Source of the DNA: Pedobacter nototheniae
GTDB taxonomy: Bacteria > Bacteroidota > Bacteroidia > Sphingobacteriales > Sphingobacteriaceae
DNA length: 64,000 nt
Assembly: GCF_004335085.1 (NCBI RefSeq)
Contig: NZ_RQRS01000004.1
Span: 1,305 to 65,304 of the forward strand
Direction: 5' to 3'
A program made the translations under genes and the position numbers. Below the pieces are notes generated by a model that was given only the letters and a program-made list of their open reading frames with translations, did not search any database and was not told the DNA's origin. Shown here one piece after another: positions 16,575-26,627 of the stretch; position 1 is the first letter of the stretch; every line of letters starts with the position of its first letter.

Positions 16575-18998
16575 TTAAAATTTGTAGCTATATCCAACCC
16601 TGAAAACCTGCGTTTCATAATAATCTGTACTGTTTAATTTGAAACCGTTTCCAGTAATTTCCTTTTTAACTTGTAAAGTGTTCAATAAATCCGTTCCATT
16701 TAAAAACAGTTCTCCCTTTCCATTTTGGATTTGCCTTTTAATACCCATATCAGTTGAAAACCGCGAACTTACTTTACCTTGCGGAATAATATCAGGCGCT
16801 AAATAGGTTGCAGAAAACTGAAAGTTAGTTTTTCCAGAAAGCTTAAATAGTCCATTAAACTTTGCATTTCCTGATACAATAGATTCTTTTGGCAAAGAAT
16901 AAGATGTGGGCACAGGGTATTGATTTACAATTGTAAATGCATTAATACTATTTTGATAAAGAGAGGCGCTAATATTTAAAGAAAACCATGGTGCCAATTG
17001 TTGTTGTAAAAGTAACTCAGCACCAGTGTTAGAACTTCGCCCTGCATTTTGAAAAATATTATAAATAATGGTATTGCCTGGTACTACAGTTGCAATGCGG
17101 GTAATTGTACCATTTGTAATTTTATGAAAAGCAGCTGAATATAAATAGCCGTTATTCCAATTGTATTTATAGCCAAGTTCTATTGTATGGGTAAATTGCG
17201 GCTTTAAAGTTGGGTTTCCTACTTTTAATAATTCAGGCTCATCATATTTAGGAAATATACGGATATCAACTTCATTTGGCCTATCAACCCTTTGGTTATA
17301 AAATAAACTAATTTTATTGTAATCATTTAATTTGTAGGCGAAGCGAAGATTAGGAAAGGGTCTGAAATAATCGTAGCCATCACTTTTATAGGTGTTGTGG
17401 TTTGGATTTACCTTATAATTAATTTTGGCATATTCCATTCTTAATCCGGCTTCTATTTCTAATTTCTTATCCTCATAAATGTAATTGCCGTAAATTGCGG
17501 GTATATTCTCCATATAATTGGCCCAGCCGCCAGCATTTATATCAATAGGAGAATTAATGCCTGGGAAAAATTGCATATCAGTAGGAATAGAGCGATTTCT
17601 GTATTTAAGTCCGCCCTCAAATTTCCCATGTTTAAGGGGCAAAACATAATCTAAGGTAACATCTGCTACGTGTTCATCTGAAAGTAACTTAAAAGAATCT
17701 TCGCCAGTATAAGTGGGCATAATATTGGTAAAAAAATACTTTTCATCCTCTCTGTGCCAGGTATAATTAAAGCCTGCATTAAGAGTGTGCCCCGGCTCAG
17801 TAAATTTATGTTGGTAAATAGCAGAACCTGTAGCCGTGTATTTAACTTCATCTTCCAAAAATTGCCATAATCTATTGCGGATAGTTAAGTTTTGATTAAA
17901 ATATGGTATTTCTCCTTTGTCAATAATCTTTTCGCGATTAATGAAAGCCGAAAGGGTAAAACTATTACGATCATTTGGATTGTAATCAAAACCAGTTTTA
18001 ACCGTTGAAAATGTTGTTGTTCGGTTTCGTTTTACCTGCTGGTTAATAATGGTTCCATCGTTATAAGTACGTTGCGCAAATTCATTTTTATTAAGCGTTT
18101 GGGTATATAAATAATCGGCCTGAAGAAAAGTATTTAGCTTGTTTTTTCTATAATTTAATGAAAGTGACGGATTAAGTTTTGGCGTTGCCTGATATTGCGG
18201 ACTAACACCAGGTAAGTTTTCTTTGTTAACCCATAATGCGCCCAAACCTGTACTAATACCTATTTTGCCATTAAAGCCTTCTTGTTTATTCTTTTTATAT
18301 ATGATATTAATGATTCCGGCATTACCATTTGCATCATATTTGGAAGATGGATTATTGATGATTTCAATCCTTTCTATTGCTGATGCCGGGATATTATCTA
18401 GTCCGGTTTGACTTCCAAAACCAGTAATTGCATTTTGTTTTCCATCAATTAATACGGCAACTTTATCATTTCCTCTAAGTTGTACTTTTCCATCCTGCAC
18501 GGTAAGGCCAGGCAAATTTTGCATCGCTTGTAAAACAGAACCTCCCAATTGACTTGTATTTTTACTTAAATCGTAAGTTTTTTTATCCAGAATTGAAGAA
18601 ATACCTTCATTATATGTGCCTTTAATGTTTACGGTTTCTAGGGTTTTGGCATCTTCAAAAAGTTCGAATGTACCCAAATTTAAGAATTGACTTAATGAGC
18701 CAATATTAATCTCTTTTGTAATTGTTTGATAACCCATTATGCTGATCTGGAGATTGTAATCGCCCGTTTTTAGATCTTTAAAAGTAAAACGTCCATCATC
18801 ATCGCTAATCGTTCCAGATATAAATTTATCATCGCCTTTACTTTTAAGCACAAGATTTGTAAAAGGAAGTGTGTTTTTACTTTTTGCATCTTTTACTTGA
18901 CCAGAAACTGTAGTTAGTTTTTCCTGTGCATAAACGTCATCAGCCAGCAGGAATATTGAAAAGCAAAATAGCCTTAACATTCTCCTATAATTTTTCAT
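16575..18998 (-). CDS. TonB-linked outer-membrane beta-barrel family protein (807 aa)
   Basis: Signal peptide ends near residue 25 (LLADDVYAQ), then a carboxypeptidase regulatory-like domain (about 30-115, GQVKDAKSKNTLPFTNL ... ISIMGYQTI), a TonB plug-like region (about 130-230, LGGSVLQAMQNLPG, NPSSKYDANGNAGIINI) and a large barrel of the OMP_b-brl_3 type to the end (RVGYSYKF). This type of outer-membrane protein is common in Bacteroidota, often next to sensor systems; substrates are mostly unknown. It stands alone on the minus strand, divergent from the second SusC gene with 295 bp between them. Confidence 0.9.
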   Translation of the reverse strand: MKNYRRMLRLFCFSIFLLADDVYAQEKLTTVSGQVKDAKSKNTLPFTNLVLKSKGDDKFISGTISDDDGRFTFKDLKTGDYNLQISIMGYQTITKEINIGSLSQFLNLGTFELFEDAKTLETVNIKGTYNEGISSILDKKTYDLSKNTSQLGGSVLQAMQNLPGLTVQDGKVQLRGNDKVAVLIDGKQNAITGFGSQTGLDNIPASAIERIEIINNPSSKYDANGNAGIINIIYKKNKQEGFNGKIGISTGLGALWVNKENLPGVSPQYQATPKLNPSLSLNYRKNKLNTFLQADYLYTQTLNKNEFAQRTYNDGTIINQQVKRNRTTTFSTVKTGFDYNPNDRNSFTLSAFINREKIIDKGEIPYFNQNLTIRNRLWQFLEDEVKYTATGSAIYQHKFTEPGHTLNAGFNYTWHREDEKYFFTNIMPTYTGEDSFKLLSDEHVADVTLDYVLPLKHGKFEGGLKYRNRSIPTDMQFFPGINSPIDINAGGWANYMENIPAIYGNYIYEDKKLEIEAGLRMEYAKINYKVNPNHNTYKSDGYDYFRPFPNLRFAYKLNDYNKISLFYNQRVDRPNEVDIRIFPKYDEPELLKVGNPTLKPQFTHTIELGYKYNWNNGYLYSAAFHKITNGTITRIATVVPGNTIIYNIFQNAGRSSNTGAELLLQQQLAPWFSLNISASLYQNSINAFTIVNQYPVPTSYSLPKESIVSGNAKFNGLFKLSGKTNFQFSATYLAPDIIPQGKVSSRFSTDMGIKRQIQNGKGELFLNGTDLLNTLQVKKEITGNGFKLNSTDYYETQVFRVGYSYKF

Positions 18999-19293
18999 TT
19001 TCTATAAAATTTTTTAATGTTTGATGAAGCCGTTTTGATTCAAATTCGAGATAGAATCTTTATAGGTTTCATAATTGTAATAAGTTTTCCGAGTGAAAGT
19101 TAGAAGGCAAATCTGAAGAGAATCTGAACCTAATATAAATTGTAATTGCACTGTTTTTTAATTTCTTAACATAGCAGTGCATCAAAGGGTAATTGCGTAA
19201 TGTACAATTAACACTTTGCTTATGATATGGTGTTGTAACATAAACATTACGGTAACTTAACCCCTTTACTTTCGTGCAGCTAATCATTAAAGA
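18999..19293. other. Divergent intergenic region between outer-membrane barrel and second SusC
   Basis: It must hold promoters for both genes. TACTTTCG at 19267-19274 is one base from the -7 element TAnnTTTG and lies 19 bases before the SusC ATG. Upstream of it are two similar words, GTAACATAA (from 19235) and GTAACTTAA (from 19252), 17 bp apart. No small gene was found. Confidence 0.4.
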
Positions 19294-22200
19294 ATGCTCA
19301 TGAAAAAAAACTTACTTATCCTAAAGATGTGTTTAGTTCTTATGCTCGTTATAGCATCCCTAACCACATTTGCACAAAAGATCCAATATAAAGGGATCGT
19401 AAAAGACGAAACCCAGAGCATATTGCCTGGTGTTAGTGTTGTTATTAAAGGCACCAAAATTGGTACGGCAACACAAGCTGATGGTACTTTCGTTATCTCA
19501 GCAGAAAAAGGACAAACATTGGTGGTATCATCAATTGGCTTCGTAGCGCAACAAATTATTTTAACAGGCGAAACAAGCTTATCTATTTTGCTTAAAAATG
19601 ATGCTAATTTATTAACCGATGTAGTGGTTACTGCATTAGGAATTAGAAAAGAAGCTAAAAAAATTGGTTACTCTACACAAGAGGTTAAAGGTTCAGAACT
19701 TGTAAAAGCTCGTGATCCTAATGCAATTAACTCACTAGTTGGTAAGGTTGCAGGTTTAACTGTTGGTGGTAATGCCGAAATGTTGGGCAGACCACAGTTG
19801 GTTTTAAGAGGAAGTACCGATTTACTTTTTGTAGTGGATGGTGTACCTGTTAACTCTGATACCTGGAATATTAGTGCGGATGACATTGAAACCTATACCG
19901 TATTAAAAGGTCCAAATGCGGCTGCATTATATGGATCGAGAGGACAAAATGGAGCCATTTTGGTAACCACTAAAAAAGGAACAAAAGATGGACGTGGCTT
20001 TACTGTTGATGTAAATAGTAGTACTATGTTAGAAAGTGGTTTTGTTGCTCTGCCCGAAACACAAACTCAATATGGTTATGGTAACGATTATAAATATGCG
20101 TACGGTAACGATTTGTATGATTTAGATGGTAACTACAGAAGAACTAATATTTGGGGGCCAAAATTTGATGGTCAGGGAGTAGCGCAATATAATAGCCCAC
20201 TGGATGCAAATGGAAAACGTACTTTAACCCCATGGTTGGCTAAAGGAGCTAATAATTTCGAAAACTTTATGGAAACGGGAATTCTTTCTACTAATAACGT
20301 TTCTGTTGGTGCATCAGGAGAAAAATACGATTTAAGAGCTTCCATTACACATACCTATCAAAAAGGAATGTCGCCAAATACAAAGTTAAATATTGATAAT
20401 TTTGCTTTGTCTGGTGGATATAAGTTTAATGATAAGTTAAAATTTGAAGGTAGTTTAAACTTCAACTCACAATACACACCAAATATTCCTGACGTGTCTT
20501 ATGGGCCAAATAGTTATGTATATCAGTTTAAGGTATATGGATCTGCCAATTGGGATATAAATGAAGTAAAAGATTATTGGGGTGGCGATCGTGGACGTAA
20601 AGACTTAGTACAAAACTTTGTTGAATACGGCAGACATAACAATCCATATTTTACAGCAAATGAGTGGTTACATAGTCATAATAAAACCGATATAAATGGC
20701 TATGCTAAATTAAGCTATAAGGTTGATGAACATTTAAACTTTTTAGCTCGAACACAAATTACCACCTGGAATCAGTTACGTACAGAGAAAGTGCCACCAT
20801 CTACCAATTTAAATCAGTATGTAAATGATTATTACTTTAATAAAACTGGTGGTATTTATAATATCTGGTATGGCGATTACCGCGAAGATCAACGTAGATT
20901 AATGGAACATAACCATGATGTGTTAGCTAACTATACTAATAAAGTTGGCGATTGGTTAGATATTGGCGCATCAGTAGGGGGTAACTTACGTACGTTTGAA
21001 TACCGCTCTAACTGGGAAACTACTTTTGCATTGAATATTCCTAATGTTTACAATTTTGCCAACTCAAAAGGTCAAATTAAAGGTTATACTTTTGGATCAA
21101 GAATGCAGGTTTATAGTGGTTATTACTCTGTAGATTTGGGGGTTAAAAATTGGTTAAACATTAATACAACAGGTCGTGTAGATGATCTTTCTACTTTGCC
21201 AAAAGGTTATAGTACATTCTTTTATCCTTCTGTTTCTCTTAGTACTGTAGTTTCAGATTATGCAAAACTTCCTTCCTTTATTTCTTTCTTAAAATTTAGA
21301 GGATCATTTGCGGATGTAAAAGGTGGTTTAACTAACCCTACAATTGGCAGTGCTTATAATGCTTTAACAGGTAATAGTACAGGCTCTTTACTCGGTGGCG
21401 GTACATATGGTGGTTACGGTACAGAGTTAATTTCTTCTTATGATGGACCATCTTATGATAATCAAAACTCATATACTGCAACAACATATTATAATAATAC
21501 GCCTTCGGTAGATTATTCTAAAAACATTGCGAATCCGAGAATTAAACCATTCAACGTAAAATCATACGAAGCAGGGGTTGATGTTAAATTTTTGAAAAAT
21601 AGGTTAGGTGCTGAGTTTACCTACTTTACTTCCATAAACGGACCGCTTATTTATCAGCTTGCTGTTGCACCTTCTACCAGTTATGCTTCGCAAAGTGTGA
21701 ATGCAATTACGTCTCAAAAGAAAGGTTGGGAGTTATCTGTTACAGGTACACCAATTAAAACAGAAAGTGGTTTCTCTTGGGATGTAATGGCAAACGTTTC
21801 AACTTACAAAGAAACACTTAAAGAAATTTATAACGGAGTTGATAATTTACCAATTAACGGACACAACTATAAGGTTGGAGAGCGCTTAGATGCTTTTTAT
21901 GGTCGTGCATATGTACGTGCTCCTGATGGTCAGGTGATTCATGATGCGAGTGGGCTTCCATTGGCTCAACAAGCAGGCATTAACAACAACCAGTTTTTAG
22001 GTTATGCAAACCCTGATTTTGTATTCGGTTTTAACAACCGATTTACTTACAAAAATTTAAGTTTTAGTTTCCAGTTTGATGGTCGTTCTGGAGGTAAAAT
22101 ATTTGATTATGTGTATGCCCAAATGATGAACGCCGGAAACGCAATTGAATTAGTTGAAGGACAATATGGCGATGCCCGTTTAAAAGAGTGGCAAAGTACA

Positions 22201-22656
22201 AATGGTGGTGTAGCTGCAGCAACCGGTGCTATGGTGGGTAATGGCGTAGTAATTACATCAGGCACTCCACATTATACAAATGGAAAAATTGATAACTACG
22301 ATCAGTTAACTTTTGCTCCAAATACAAAAGCAGTAACGCTTAGAAGTTATATTCAAAATGGTATATATGGTTCGTTTGATGAGCCTTTTATGGTTAATCG
22401 CTCTTATCTGAAATTACGTGAAGTAGTAATTGGCTATAGTTTACCTAAAAAATGGTTGGGTAAATCATTTATACGTTCGGCCAGCTTCTCATTAATAGGT
22501 CGTAACCTGTTATACTTTGCTGCACGTAAAGATATTGATCTCGATCAGTATGCTTCAGGATTTAACTTAACCAGCAGAAGCTTAGGAGGTAAGCAATCAG
22601 ATTTGCAAAGTTCTACAGCTCGCCGTTACGGTTTCAATGTTAACATAGGTTTCTAA
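19294..22656 (+). CDS. SusC/RagA-family TonB-dependent receptor (1120 aa)
   Basis: Outer-membrane transporter. Signal peptide ends near residue 28 (SLTTFAQ); a carboxypeptidase-like domain spans about 33-110; the plug spans about 118-230 with TVLKGPNAAALYGSRGQNGA, the SusC signature; then barrel. There is no STN domain, so unlike the first SusC it is not expected to signal through FecR. A second ATG six bases later (19300) is an equally possible start. SusD follows after 19 bp, then a secreted tyrosine phosphatase and an alkaline phosphatase, suggesting import of a phosphorylated organic compound or of its dephosphorylated product (inference). Confidence 0.95.
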   Translation: MLMKKNLLILKMCLVLMLVIASLTTFAQKIQYKGIVKDETQSILPGVSVVIKGTKIGTATQADGTFVISAEKGQTLVVSSIGFVAQQIILTGETSLSILLKNDANLLTDVVVTALGIRKEAKKIGYSTQEVKGSELVKARDPNAINSLVGKVAGLTVGGNAEMLGRPQLVLRGSTDLLFVVDGVPVNSDTWNISADDIETYTVLKGPNAAALYGSRGQNGAILVTTKKGTKDGRGFTVDVNSSTMLESGFVALPETQTQYGYGNDYKYAYGNDLYDLDGNYRRTNIWGPKFDGQGVAQYNSPLDANGKRTLTPWLAKGANNFENFMETGILSTNNVSVGASGEKYDLRASITHTYQKGMSPNTKLNIDNFALSGGYKFNDKLKFEGSLNFNSQYTPNIPDVSYGPNSYVYQFKVYGSANWDINEVKDYWGGDRGRKDLVQNFVEYGRHNNPYFTANEWLHSHNKTDINGYAKLSYKVDEHLNFLARTQITTWNQLRTEKVPPSTNLNQYVNDYYFNKTGGIYNIWYGDYREDQRRLMEHNHDVLANYTNKVGDWLDIGASVGGNLRTFEYRSNWETTFALNIPNVYNFANSKGQIKGYTFGSRMQVYSGYYSVDLGVKNWLNINTTGRVDDLSTLPKGYSTFFYPSVSLSTVVSDYAKLPSFISFLKFRGSFADVKGGLTNPTIGSAYNALTGNSTGSLLGGGTYGGYGTELISSYDGPSYDNQNSYTATTYYNNTPSVDYSKNIANPRIKPFNVKSYEAGVDVKFLKNRLGAEFTYFTSINGPLIYQLAVAPSTSYASQSVNAITSQKKGWELSVTGTPIKTESGFSWDVMANVSTYKETLKEIYNGVDNLPINGHNYKVGERLDAFYGRAYVRAPDGQVIHDASGLPLAQQAGINNNQFLGYANPDFVFGFNNRFTYKNLSFSFQFDGRSGGKIFDYVYAQMMNAGNAIELVEGQYGDARLKEWQSTNGGVAAATGAMVGNGVVITSGTPHYTNGKIDNYDQLTFAPNTKAVTLRSYIQNGIYGSFDEPFMVNRSYLKLREVVIGYSLPKKWLGKSFIRSASFSLIGRNLLYFAARKDIDLDQYASGFNLTSRSLGGKQSDLQSSTARRYGFNVNIGF

Positions 22657-22675
22657 TATTAAAATAATAAACAAG

Positions 22676-24271
22676 ATGAAATCATATATCTTAAAAATAA
22701 CAACCATCATAATCCTGATTATATCCGTAACTGGATGTCAGAAGGGTGATTTATTATCCAATCCAAACGTAGCAAACGAAAACTCAACTATTCCTGCCGC
22801 TTTGTTGCTTAACCACCTTACCTGGAGTTTTTATAAAGGTGGTGGCGTGGTAGATAAGGCTGCTGGCTCAGCAGAAGAAGATCCATTTGGACAGGTAATG
22901 CGTTGGAATCAATTTCATACCTCATCAGATTCTTATTACCGCGGACAAAATGCCTATGCATTTAGCAATACTGCCACAGCTTACGATTTACTTAGATATG
23001 TAAATAAAATGGAAAGTCAGGCTTCTAAGCAGTATAGCTCGTCAGCAACTATTTACGCTGCCTTGGGTAAATTTTTCAGGGCTTATAGCTTTGTTTGGTT
23101 AACACAACGCGTTGGCGATATTCCTATGACAGAAGCTGGAAATCCAGAGATTCTTCAACCAAAATTTGATACCCAACACGATGTGTACAAAAATGTTTTG
23201 CAACTATTAGAGGATGCCAATACAAGCATTGCAGCTTTATCTAGTGCTAATGCAGGTAGTTTAGTTGATGGAGATATTTTTGGTCTTACTCAATTACAAT
23301 GGCAAAAAGTAATTAACACTTACAAATTAAGAATATTAATTTCTTTAAGTAAACGAGCTGATGATAATGCTGATTTAAATATCAAATCTCAGTTTGCGGC
23401 CATTATTGCCAATCCTGTTAAATATCCAATTATGGTTGGTAATGGAGATAATCTAAGTTTCAAATTTAATGCTACGGTAAATAAATACATCTATAATCCT
23501 GATGAGACTTATAATAAGTTTGGGAGCGTAAGTAAAACGTATTTAAATATCACAACAGCCAATCAGGATCCTAGAACCTTTATTGCAGCAACACCTGCTC
23601 CAGCACAATTAGCCGCTGGTAAAACCTTTACAGATTTTAGCGCTTACGTAGGTTCGGATATTTCTTTAACACAAGCAAACTTATCTGCTAATAGCTTGGC
23701 AGGAATGTATTCTTATGTAAATTATAAACGTTATTATACATCTTTTGCCGGTCCTGAGCCTTTAATTTTAATAGGTTATCCAGAAATGTGTTTCAACATC
23801 GCTGAAGCAATAAATCGTGGCTGGTTAGGCGGTTCAGCATCTGCATGGTATAATAATGGTATTAATGCTTCATTAAGTTTCTATGGTATTGTAAACGGAC
23901 AAACCTATGATATTGGTGATGTTAATGGCGTTACCTTTGGTAAAATTACGTTCAATGTTACCGATTTCTTAAATAATGCTAACGTAGTTTATAAAGGAGA
24001 TAATGCAAATGGTTTAACACAAATTTTGCAACAAAAATACGTTGCCTTTTTTGAAAACTCTGGTTGGGAAGCTTTTTACAACTGGAGAAGAACTGGTGTA
24101 CCCGCTTTTGCAAATAATGGCCCAGGTATTAATCCAGTAGGTAAAATCCCAGTACGCTGGCAATATCCTGTTGATGAGATAAACAACAACAGCGCAAATT
24201 ACAAAGCTGCAATCCAATCACAATTTGGTGGTAGCGATGATGTAACAAAAGATACTTGGTTAACTAAATAA
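22676..24271 (+). CDS. SusD/RagB-like substrate-binding lipoprotein (531 aa)
   Basis: Lipobox ending ISVTGC (Cys 21) and the helical SusD-like body (YAALGKFFRAYSFVWLTQRVGDIPMTEA read in parts), of the SusD-like_2 kind. C-terminal RWQYPVDEINNNSANYKAAI corresponds to the family's (Y/W)P.xEi.xN segment. Partner of the SusC gene 19 bp upstream. The next gene, a phosphatase, starts 71 bp later, so the four genes probably make one operon ending at the terminator at 26564. Confidence 0.92.
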   Translation: MKSYILKITTIIILIISVTGCQKGDLLSNPNVANENSTIPAALLLNHLTWSFYKGGGVVDKAAGSAEEDPFGQVMRWNQFHTSSDSYYRGQNAYAFSNTATAYDLLRYVNKMESQASKQYSSSATIYAALGKFFRAYSFVWLTQRVGDIPMTEAGNPEILQPKFDTQHDVYKNVLQLLEDANTSIAALSSANAGSLVDGDIFGLTQLQWQKVINTYKLRILISLSKRADDNADLNIKSQFAAIIANPVKYPIMVGNGDNLSFKFNATVNKYIYNPDETYNKFGSVSKTYLNITTANQDPRTFIAATPAPAQLAAGKTFTDFSAYVGSDISLTQANLSANSLAGMYSYVNYKRYYTSFAGPEPLILIGYPEMCFNIAEAINRGWLGGSASAWYNNGINASLSFYGIVNGQTYDIGDVNGVTFGKITFNVTDFLNNANVVYKGDNANGLTQILQQKYVAFFENSGWEAFYNWRRTGVPAFANNGPGINPVGKIPVRWQYPVDEINNNSANYKAAIQSQFGGSDDVTKDTWLTK

Positions 24272-24342
24272 ACATCCTTATTGTTGAAAAAGTAAAGCTA
24301 TAGTGGAGCAATCCATTATGGCTTTTATAAGTTAAATTAATT

Positions 24343-25155
24343 ATGAAAAAAAATCTTATTCTATTTCTAACCCTTGCTTTAGGTATTGGTACGGCGAGTG
24401 CAAGCGTAATAGACACTACCAGAGCTGTGCCAGTAAAAGGCGCTACAAACTTTAGAGATTTAGGTGGTTATGAAACCAAACAAGGTACGCATGTAAAATG
24501 GGGCAAAATTTATCGTTCAGGTGAAATTAGTAAGTTAACAGATGCAGATATTAAGTTGCTTAATCAAAAGCACATTAATTTTGTTGTTGATTTTCGTGGA
24601 AATGATGAAGTTGCAAAAGCTAAAGACCGCTTACCGCAAGGCGCAGGATATATTCAGCTACCTGCTGGAAGCGAAAACCTGGGCAATTGGATGTTACAAC
24701 TACCTAAATTAAATTCTGCCGATTCATTAATGGAATCATTTTACAGTCAAACATCACATTTAAAGGCAAAATATCAACCATTCTTCCAGGCTTTATTACA
24801 ACAACCAGATTCATCAGCCTTACTTTTCCATTGTACAGCCGGAAAAGATAGAACAGGAATAGGTGCCGCCTTACTATTATATGCTTTAGGGGTGCCTGAG
24901 CAAACCATTTTAGAAGATTATTTACTAAGCAACGAATATCGTAAAGTAGAGAATGAACAAATGATCCAAAGCTTGGTTAAAATGGGCGTAAAAGAGCAGG
25001 TAGCTAGAGATTTGGCAGGTGTAAAACAAGAATATTTAATGGCAACTTATAACGCCATACTATCTCAATATGGTAGCCTTGATAATTTTTTAACTACTGA
25101 AATGGGTTTAAGTAACGCCGATTTAGTAAAACTACGCAAACAATACACAAAGTAA
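24343..25155 (+). CDS. Secreted tyrosine-phosphatase-family phosphatase (270 aa)
   Basis: A Cys-dependent phosphatase of the Y_phosphatase3 type. Signal peptide about 1-20 (GIGTASA). The opening motif NFRDLGGY lies near 36-43, and the P-loop HCTAGKDRTG (CX5R, with nucleophile Cys and Arg) near 163-172. The Asp-containing DFRGNDEV region lies near 85. Export, and position between a SusD and an alkaline phosphatase, fits release of phosphate from an organic ester outside the cytoplasm; inositol or sugar phosphates are possible, but the substrate is not readable from sequence. The stop overlaps nothing; the next ATG is 1 bp away. Confidence 0.88.
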   Translation: MKKNLILFLTLALGIGTASASVIDTTRAVPVKGATNFRDLGGYETKQGTHVKWGKIYRSGEISKLTDADIKLLNQKHINFVVDFRGNDEVAKAKDRLPQGAGYIQLPAGSENLGNWMLQLPKLNSADSLMESFYSQTSHLKAKYQPFFQALLQQPDSSALLFHCTAGKDRTGIGAALLLYALGVPEQTILEDYLLSNEYRKVENEQMIQSLVKMGVKEQVARDLAGVKQEYLMATYNAILSQYGSLDNFLTTEMGLSNADLVKLRKQYTK

Positions 25156-25156
25156 T

Positions 25157-26560
25157 ATGAATAGAAGATCATTATTAAAAGGAGGTTTACTTGCCGGCAT
25201 CGGGTTGCCATTTGTAAGCTTAAATGACGTAATGGCGAAGCCAGTTTTTGCTGGTAAAAAAGCTAAAAACATCATTTTTATGGTTAGTGATGGTATGAGT
25301 ACCGGTACTTTAAATATGGCCGATTTATTTGCTAACCGTGCCTTTGGAAAGAGTAGCAAGTGGATTGGTCTTTATAAAGATAATAAAGCCGTTAGAGCAT
25401 TAATGGATACCGCATCAGCAAGCTCAATGGTTACAGATTCTGCTGCTGCAAGTTCATCATGGGGCGGAGGTATGCGGGTAAGAAATGGTTCGCTAAACGT
25501 TGGCATGAAAGGTGAAAAACCTCAGCCTATTCTTCAGAAATTTAAAGAAAACGGTAAAAAAGTAGGTTGTGTAACCACTGTACCTATAACTCATGCTACA
25601 CCAGCAGGATTTTGCGTAAATATAGACGATCGCGACGGTCAGGCAATTATTGCTGAAATGTATCTTGGTTTAAAATTCGATGTAATGCTTGGTGGCGGGA
25701 GCAAGTATTTTGGCGAACATAGAAAAGATGGAAGTATTATTCCTAAATACTTAACCCAAGGGTTTAAAGTGGCCGAAACGAGAGATGAATTACTAGCCTT
25801 AAATAATCAAAAGCCCGTATTAGGCATCTTTGCTGAAGATGGCTTGCCCTATGAAATTGACCGTAAGAATGATCCTGCTTTAATGAAAACCGTTCCTTCT
25901 ATTGCAGAAATGACCGTTAAGGCAATTGATTTAATGAAAGATCATAAAGATGGTTTTGTTTTGCAGGTAGAAGGGGGTAAAGTGGATTGGGCAGCACATT
26001 CCAATGATGTTAGTGGTTTAATATTTGATCAATTGGCCTTTGATGAAGCAGTTGGTAAAGCAATTGAATTTGCAGAAAAAGATGGCGAAACATTGGTAAT
26101 CATTACAACCGATCATGGTAATTCTAATCCAGGGCTTTTTTATGCTGATGAAGCCAATAAAAAATTTGATACCCTACAAAAGTTTAAACATAGCAATACC
26201 TGGGTGCTTTCTCAATTAAATCAATCTTTTAGTGAGCAAAAAATTAAAGATATGATTATGGAGAGCCAAGGAATAGAGATGAAGTCAGAAGATATTAAAT
26301 CTCTGCTGGTACATTTTAAAGATGTAACTGCTGGTCAGTTGTATAACGAATCTCAGCTTCCTTTTTATGAATATGGAAAGATAATGGGGAAATATACAGA
26401 TGTACAATGGGCAGGTATGAACCATACTGGCGATTATGTTGAATTAACAATGTTTGGTCCAGGTTCTGAACTACTTAAACCTTTTGTTAAAAATTACGAA
26501 TTGCATAATTTCATGCTCAAAGCAGCTGCTATGCCAGAGCATTTTGTTAATAAAGTATAA
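25157..26560 (+). CDS. Alkaline phosphatase, PhoA superfamily (467 aa)
   Basis: Zinc/magnesium-dependent phosphomonoesterase. The N-terminus MNRRSLLKGGLLAGIG looks like a twin-arginine (Tat) signal, cleaved near DVMA. MVSDGMS is the first metal-ligand segment; the nucleophile is Ser in TDSAAAS (about 95); EGGKVDWAAHSND (about 272-284), TTDHG (about 317) and NHTGDYVELTMFGPG (about 422-436) carry the remaining metal ligands. It starts 1 bp after the tyrosine phosphatase stop, so translation is coupled, and it ends in a strong terminator. It differs from the fusion at 6581-8539 in having only the phosphatase part and a Tat-like signal. Confidence 0.93.
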   Translation: MNRRSLLKGGLLAGIGLPFVSLNDVMAKPVFAGKKAKNIIFMVSDGMSTGTLNMADLFANRAFGKSSKWIGLYKDNKAVRALMDTASASSMVTDSAAASSSWGGGMRVRNGSLNVGMKGEKPQPILQKFKENGKKVGCVTTVPITHATPAGFCVNIDDRDGQAIIAEMYLGLKFDVMLGGGSKYFGEHRKDGSIIPKYLTQGFKVAETRDELLALNNQKPVLGIFAEDGLPYEIDRKNDPALMKTVPSIAEMTVKAIDLMKDHKDGFVLQVEGGKVDWAAHSNDVSGLIFDQLAFDEAVGKAIEFAEKDGETLVIITTDHGNSNPGLFYADEANKKFDTLQKFKHSNTWVLSQLNQSFSEQKIKDMIMESQGIEMKSEDIKSLLVHFKDVTAGQLYNESQLPFYEYGKIMGKYTDVQWAGMNHTGDYVELTMFGPGSELLKPFVKNYELHNFMLKAAAMPEHFVNKV

Positions 26561-26563
26561 TTT

Positions 26564-26590
26564 AAGGGGCTTTTAAAGCCCCTTTTTTAT
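26564..26590 (+). terminator. Strong factor-independent terminator after alkaline phosphatase
   Basis: AAGGGGCTTT pairs perfectly with AAAGCCCCTT and is followed directly by TTTTAT. It begins four bases after the stop codon and closes the SusC/SusD/phosphatase operon. Confidence 0.9.
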
Positions 26591-26627
26591 TTATTTTATG
26601 TTGTTTTTGGAAGAGATATATAAAGTA

